Source of the DNA: Flammulina velutipes
Lineage: Eukaryota; Basidiomycota; Agaricomycetes; Agaricales; Physalacriaceae
Assembly (NCBI GenBank): GCA_011800155.1
Contig: CM022368.1
Location: forward strand, 3,038,001-3,102,000
DNA: 64,000 nucleotides
Direction: 5' to 3'
The position numbers and the translations under genes were made by a program. This document shows, in pieces, positions 57,065 through 64,000 of the stretch. Numbering within the stretch: position 1 is the stretch's first letter; each line of letters starts with the position of its first letter. The notes below the pieces were generated by a model. The model was not told the origin of the DNA, ran no database searches, and was given only the letters and a program-made list of their open reading frames with translations.

Positions 57065-58335
57065 GAGGAAAGTGATTATATGAGAGGTGGTTGAGGTATA
57101 GACGGAGGCGAAAGAGGCAAGAGTAGCTTTCGGATATTAGCGATAGATATTGTCTAGGTGTTCACGCTAGAGAGGTATAAACAGAATAGAAAAGGCGGTC
57201 AAATGGCGGTGTAAAGAGACAAGTGTCGGCGCAGTCGTCGTGGCTTGTTGAAATGACCGGGCCGATGATTCCGTTTAAAGCCGATCAAAGTGATGTGTAA
57301 CCTTAACCTCACCCATGTCTGCAAATCGCCTGCTTGTCGTCTTCTTTACATTCCAACAATTGAAAGAGACTCGTCTAGTCGACAGCACTTGACTACAGCC
57401 AGTGTGTTTCATCGACAGTCTGCGCATGGATGCTTTGTTCCCGCGACATGATACTTGCGTGGTCCGGTCTGCGCTTCTCACCTTGGCCGCCGTTCGTTCT
57501 TGTGTGCCCACCGCCCAGGCCTCTCATCATTCATGACTGTCTCGTAGCCCATGTCTATCCTACAACCAGATCTCCTACCGAATTACTTCCATATTTGCCA
57601 ACCTGCCATCCTTATCAATGCTTATTCGCTTTTTGTCTGGGATTCTGCATTCTAGCCAAGGCCCTGACAGAGAACTTCTTCTCAATTAAACGGGGTCATC
57701 TCACGGTCAAAAATCTTATCGTGCTTCTCTACGCTTGTTCTGAGATTGAGGGGTATCAGCCTTCGGCCTAGCATTCTAAAAAAATGTTGTATTCTCTCAA
57801 CTTGATGAGGGCCTCATGAGTCTATCTTCCTGTGACTGATGGTAGCTATGCGTTGCCTGCTCTGAAGTCGCTATTATCGACGATGCCTACGTCAGACATT
57901 CCAAGTACTTATCCGTCCTCTTGTCGGGCAGCTGTTCCAAGCAGACTGTCTTATCGAGATCTTTCACGTTTGGTGGCGTCAGACGTGCATCCTTTCAATG
58001 GAAAATTGTCTTGGAGGATGGTATTCCTCGAACGCTGTCCTATGCTACTTCGCAAGTTGATACCCATGCGATGTACTTCTGCATTGGCAACGCTCGCCCC
58101 TCGATACCCTTTGCTTCCCTCATGTGGTGCCTTCTCTCTATATCACGGACTTCGCTATCCATATGCATCTCTCGTCCTCAGCATGAGGTCTATGATCTAC
58201 CAAAACAGGATGTCTCACTCACTGAGATCCTCCGCTTCTGTTTAAAAGGGCGCGAACTTCTAGGGATGAGCTCCAACTTGCCCGCCCAAGGAGGAGCACT
58301 CCTTCCTTTTCAACATTCTTTATTCGCTAGCCATA
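57065..58335. other. Spacer between MINDY and chitinase; no supported gene
   Basis: Promoter side of both divergent genes. Plus-strand frames of 113-165 codons (57430-57771, 57832-58245, 57921-58415) overlap each other in different phases and show no domain. The last also overlaps the chitinase start in another frame. A small unrecognised gene around 57830-58250 cannot be excluded. Confidence 0.35.
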
Positions 58336-60369
<2,034 letters not shown>

Positions 60370-60979
60370 ACGTACTTTATCGTCCAGTACCTGTACATAC
60401 AACATTTTCTTTTCCAATAAGGATAACATTGAAAATAAAGCTACGGCGGTCACAGTATCAGGGCATTTGAGCCGAAGTACAGAAGTCAATTCAACATGAA
60501 TATCAGACAGATATATGTGTGTGGCTGTATAGTGGAAAACACGCTTGAAAGCAGGAGTAGCAACGGATCCATGGCGAGAAGACGACTACGCGCTAGTGTC
60601 GCTTGGGCTTGGGCTCATGCGGAAGACCTGTCCAACGGTGCCACTGCAAGGACAGCGTCCAAGAGTGTCCACGTGAATGACGGTCACGCAAATGTGACAA
60701 TAAGTTCAATTTCGCAATGAGAGGGAACATAAATCATACTTCTTTCATCCATGTTGCGCCGAATATCTTCAAAGGTACTTCGCACTGGTGCAAGAATTCG
60801 GGAAACGCTCACTTCGATCTTACTGTGTATAATTGATCATGTCAGTAACTCAACGATGCAAATGACAAACATTCTCTGATTGGTGCCAACAACAGTCTAC
60901 TGCTCACAAATTAATACTTTCTATATTTCTGAATTAGTACTATACAGCGAATAACCACGAATCCTTGATTGTTTACATC
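60370..60979. other. Convergent spacer between chitinase and acyl-CoA oxidase
   Basis: Two 3' untranslated regions. No coding frame or repeat is supported. Confidence 0.45.
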
Positions 60980-62978
60980 TCACATAACAGCCCTCTCCTC
61001 AGGCGCCTCTCTGAACGTATACATATTGTCCACGAACCGGTTCCACGTCGCGTCACTCAAGATCGGCGCCTTGACATATGGAGCAACACCCATCCCGTCA
61101 ACCCAGGCGTTCATCTCGCTCTCCGAACTCTTGATCGCTGCGTTCTGCAGGTCCGCGAAGCGTGCGCGCGTGAGCAGACCAGCCTCGAGGTACCAGCCAA
61201 TATCCTTGCCGACGATATGGCATTCGTATAAGTCAAGGAGAGGCTTGGGGACGCCCTCTGCGACAGCTGCCTCGTACGCCATACGGTGACCGACCGCTTC
61301 CACGATTTCTTTGGAACGGGGGAGGATATAATCGGCAAAGACTTGAGAGCGGTGGCCGTACTTCTTGGAAAGCGCACGAGACTCCTCGAAGACACCCTTT
61401 TCATCTGGAACGGAGGGATCAGTCCAGTAATTTGGTTTGCCACAAAATTGGCTTACGTCGAGCAATGAGGCTCTCGGTACCGGTACTTTGGGGTACAGTA
61501 TATCGGCCCAGAAGGAGCTCAGATGCGAGGCCTGCATGTGCTGTGGTTGAGAGCCAAGAAAGAAATGGAGCCTGGATCACTCACGAATACAAAGAACGAG
61601 TACGTCACCCTCAGCGATGACGATACCTCTCATTTCAGACTGAAGTTCATGTCAGTACAACTCTTCACACATCAACGGGATGGGCGTACGAATTGAGTAA
61701 CAATCTGGTTGTAGTCGAACAATCCCTGAGCACCACATCGCTCCGAAAGCGCAAAATGGCTGGTCTGAGCGTGTTCCATAACCACGGCTTTGAAGATAGT
61801 AGCCATAGCATGCCTAGCCTGGTGAGGCGCATTCGGATCCGTAAAGTGCTTCACAACGTATTTCTGGAGCGCCTCCAACACGTAGGTCTGCGCCACAGCC
61901 GTAAATATGGGGATCTGCTGCGTGCGGAACGAGATAATGGGGATAGGGTTGGGCGCGCCTACGCGTCGGCGTAGAGAGTATTTGTATGCGATGTGGGTAG
62001 CGATCTGGAGAGCCGGAATGGCGATGGCAGCCAAAGCCAGGGTGCCTACAGCAATGCGCCAGATTGCGACTAGGAATTCCTCGTGCGTAGATGCCTTGGA
62101 GCCAACTTCCCCAAGAAGAGCTCCGGCGGGAAGCTTGACGTTGGTGAAGTGGGTGATGGCGTGGTTGACAGGTGTAGCTCCGTGGCGAGTGGGGATGAGC
62201 CTTTTCAGAAGGCAAGTTAGAGGGCAGATTGTGAAAAGGAGAAGAAAAATTCCATACTTTGCGGTGATTCCCTTGGACATGTGGGTGCCATCGTTCAATT
62301 GAACGAGGAAGGGGCGCACGCCGCGGTTTTCACCCCCGACAATAAGGCGGGACCAGACGACAGCGTAGCAAGGCTTTCCGAGGACCGGGACGGTGGGAGG
62401 CATATACTTGGACGCTTGTCTATTGGGAGAGTTCAAGATAAAGCTCCCATCCTTTTGCAGCGTGGCAGTTGTTTCCAAGTTGGTAGCGTCGAGACCGTGT
62501 CCCACTTCAGTAAGAAGGAATTGGCCACTTAATTCCGGTGTCAGTATACGAGCTTCGTTGATATTAGGTGGAAGACGTACAAAGCCTTTGCGTCCAACAT
62601 GTCCTTGCAGATTTTCTGAAGGTCAGGACGGTCCTTGGCATACGTTCCAATAGTACCAATGGCCAAGTTGAGGTGAATGGTCATGACGGTAATGGAGGAT
62701 CCGTCGTGCCATGCAATCGGGTCCATGTGCATCTTCCAGAACTTGGGGCTGAGCGTCATGATGTCTTCAAAAGTCAAGCCTAAAAAGTTGGCGTATGAGG
62801 ATGAATAGGCTGAAAACAATGCAAACAACGCACCCCAGCTCCTCCAGATAGCCTCAGCACGGAAGTAAGCATTGTTCGCGAGTGCAAGAGCATTGGGGCG
62901 GGTTCCTGGGTTGTTACCAGCAGCTTTGAAGACGTCGAGCTCCAGGAGAGGTTCGGAGGGCCAGTTGCGGGAAGACAT
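60980..62978 (-). CDS. Acyl-CoA oxidase (peroxisomal beta-oxidation)
   Basis: Start at 62978 (MSSRNWPSEPLLELDVFKAA), stop at 60980, about 590-600 residues in several exons. Acyl-CoA dehydrogenase/oxidase-type motifs are visible. The FAD/acyl-CoA region FLLTEVGHGLDATNLETTAT is followed by KYMPPTVPVLGKPCYAVVWS and RLIVGGENRGVRPFLVQLND. Then come LIPTRHGATPVNHAITHFTN and SERCGAQGLFDYNQIVTQF. These enzymes carry out the first step of peroxisomal fatty-acid oxidation, passing electrons to oxygen and giving H2O2. The protein ends EAPEERAVM and lacks an SKL-type C-terminal peroxisomal signal, so import would need a PTS2, an internal signal or a partner. The exon holding AYSSSYANFLGLTFEDIMTL has an uncertain 5' border near 62780-62840. 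Confidence 0.82.
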
Positions 62979-64000
62979 GATGAGTACGGAAGTGTAAATC
63001 TAGATGAGAATGTTCAATGGAGGATAAGACGAGAGCCAGAGAACTGAGGGATTCTCACTATTGAAGAACCAGTTAAATAGTGTGAATGAGGTTCAGGGAG
63101 GAGACGAGGAAACGCGCTGACTTGGCCCAGGCACTCCGTCCGCTGCGATTCTAGCCATTGCACGATCGTCTTGCGGCTAGCACGAACCTCGGACTGGCAC
63201 CGCGGGGATTTAGTGCGCCGATGTAGCATGTTTAGGGCCAATATCGCCCAGAGGTGAAGAGAAGTCGAATACCCGGGAAGGTGCCACAGCGGCAGAATAG
63301 ACCTGAGTTATTGCCGATAGGTCGGGATGTTGTATTGTTGAAGTCGCTGGAAATGATGTCCGCATGTTGAGAGCAGCGCCACGCTAGCTGGGGTTTCGCC
63401 GTAGCTACTTGAATGCACCCGCCGACCTACGATGTCAATACTACAAGTAGCAGCGGAGAGAAATGTATTTGTGGCGGTTGACATCTAGAGAACACGATCA
63501 AACACACGTAGGTACACGTTTGCTCAAAAAACCAAGAACGAGCTGCTTACTAGAAATGACTTTGTCCCTTGCTAATGCTGCGGGAGAGACGACAATCCCG
63601 TGCCAATCTATCAGCGTGCTAGGATATTCGCAGCGGGAACCTAGGTAGGATTTTCACTCCTTTACGACCATCAGTCCACCCAGTAGATCAGCGGCAGCTT
63701 GCTCATTGCTCTTAATGACAGCGTTTGTTCTGCGTGAAGAGACCTGAGGTGACGATGAACGCCGCGTTCCATCCTGGTTCCATCAGCACATTGGCAAGTG
63801 ATATGTTTAGCCAGCGGCTACGTAAAGAACGTTTTATAGCTAGCGGTCCTAGACTCTCAGGCGCGAATGAATAGACTCCAAGGTACGATGATAGAGAAAA
63901 ACTAAAAGGCAGAATGCAATCAGCATAAATAGCATTAGCAACGACGCACTTACCCTGGACGCCTCAGTAAATCCTAATCACTCCACTCAATGTCAGTGAG
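62979..64000. other. Intergenic to window end, no gene recognised
   Basis: Promoter side of the acyl-CoA oxidase. Short frames at 63014-63241 and 63463-63648 have no recognisable features. The window ends before another clear gene begins. Confidence 0.45.

Overview
This window looks like nuclear DNA of a filamentous basidiomycete, most likely an agaricomycete (mushroom-forming) fungus. Genes are densely packed on both strands and cut by many short introns, usually 45-60 bp, with GT...AG ends and CTRAY-type branch points. The protein families also fit: a PIL1 eisosome protein, an oxaloacetate hydrolase-like enzyme, an R-type lectin, a fungal Zn(2)Cys(6)-like regulator, a PcRGLX-type (PL26) lyase and a GH18 chitinase. 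I cannot name the species. All gene models were built by hand from reading frames and splice consensus. Terminal stops are usually secure, start codons and some internal exons less so.

Layout. 0.4-12.6 kb: a small membrane protein, the myosin essential light chain (mlc1/cdc4), a divergent PAC1-like protein, a very small spliced gene, an intronless mitochondrial PPR-like protein, an oxaloacetate hydrolase-like enzyme, the methyltransferase EFM7 and a Ran-binding-domain protein. 12.7-24.8 kb: the APC/C subunit APC6/Cdc16, an unrecognised protein flanked by a ~90 bp direct repeat, an ankyrin/SEC-C/MYND protein, a ricin-B-type lectin and the exosome helicase MTR4. 24.9-34.1 kb is the most accessory-looking part: a HxxxD acyltransferase followed by four head-to-tail copies of an NmrA-like NAD(P)-binding protein. 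Decayed 3' ends of the acyltransferase lie between copies, and each copy has the same upstream block. 34.4-52.2 kb: PIL1, PL26 exo-rhamnogalacturonan lyase-like protein, phosphoribomutase/PGM2-type mutase, a very large DYRK kinase and a Zn-cluster regulator. 52.2-55.6 kb is gene-poor with decayed coding fragments. 55.6-64 kb: a MINDY deubiquitinase ending in a CAAX box, a GH18 chitinase with a carbohydrate-binding tail, and an acyl-CoA oxidase.

How the genes fit together. Most are unlinked housekeeping functions: cytokinesis, mitosis, RNA surveillance, translation-factor methylation, sugar-phosphate metabolism and peroxisomal beta-oxidation. The acyltransferase plus the four reductase-like genes is the only neighbourhood that looks like a local pathway or an actively duplicating locus. 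A 9-mer, TGTGGCGCA, recurs between genes, mostly 140-265 bp upstream of minus-strand starts, and deserves a genome-wide test. No tRNA, rRNA, transposase, reverse transcriptase or CRISPR array was recognised.
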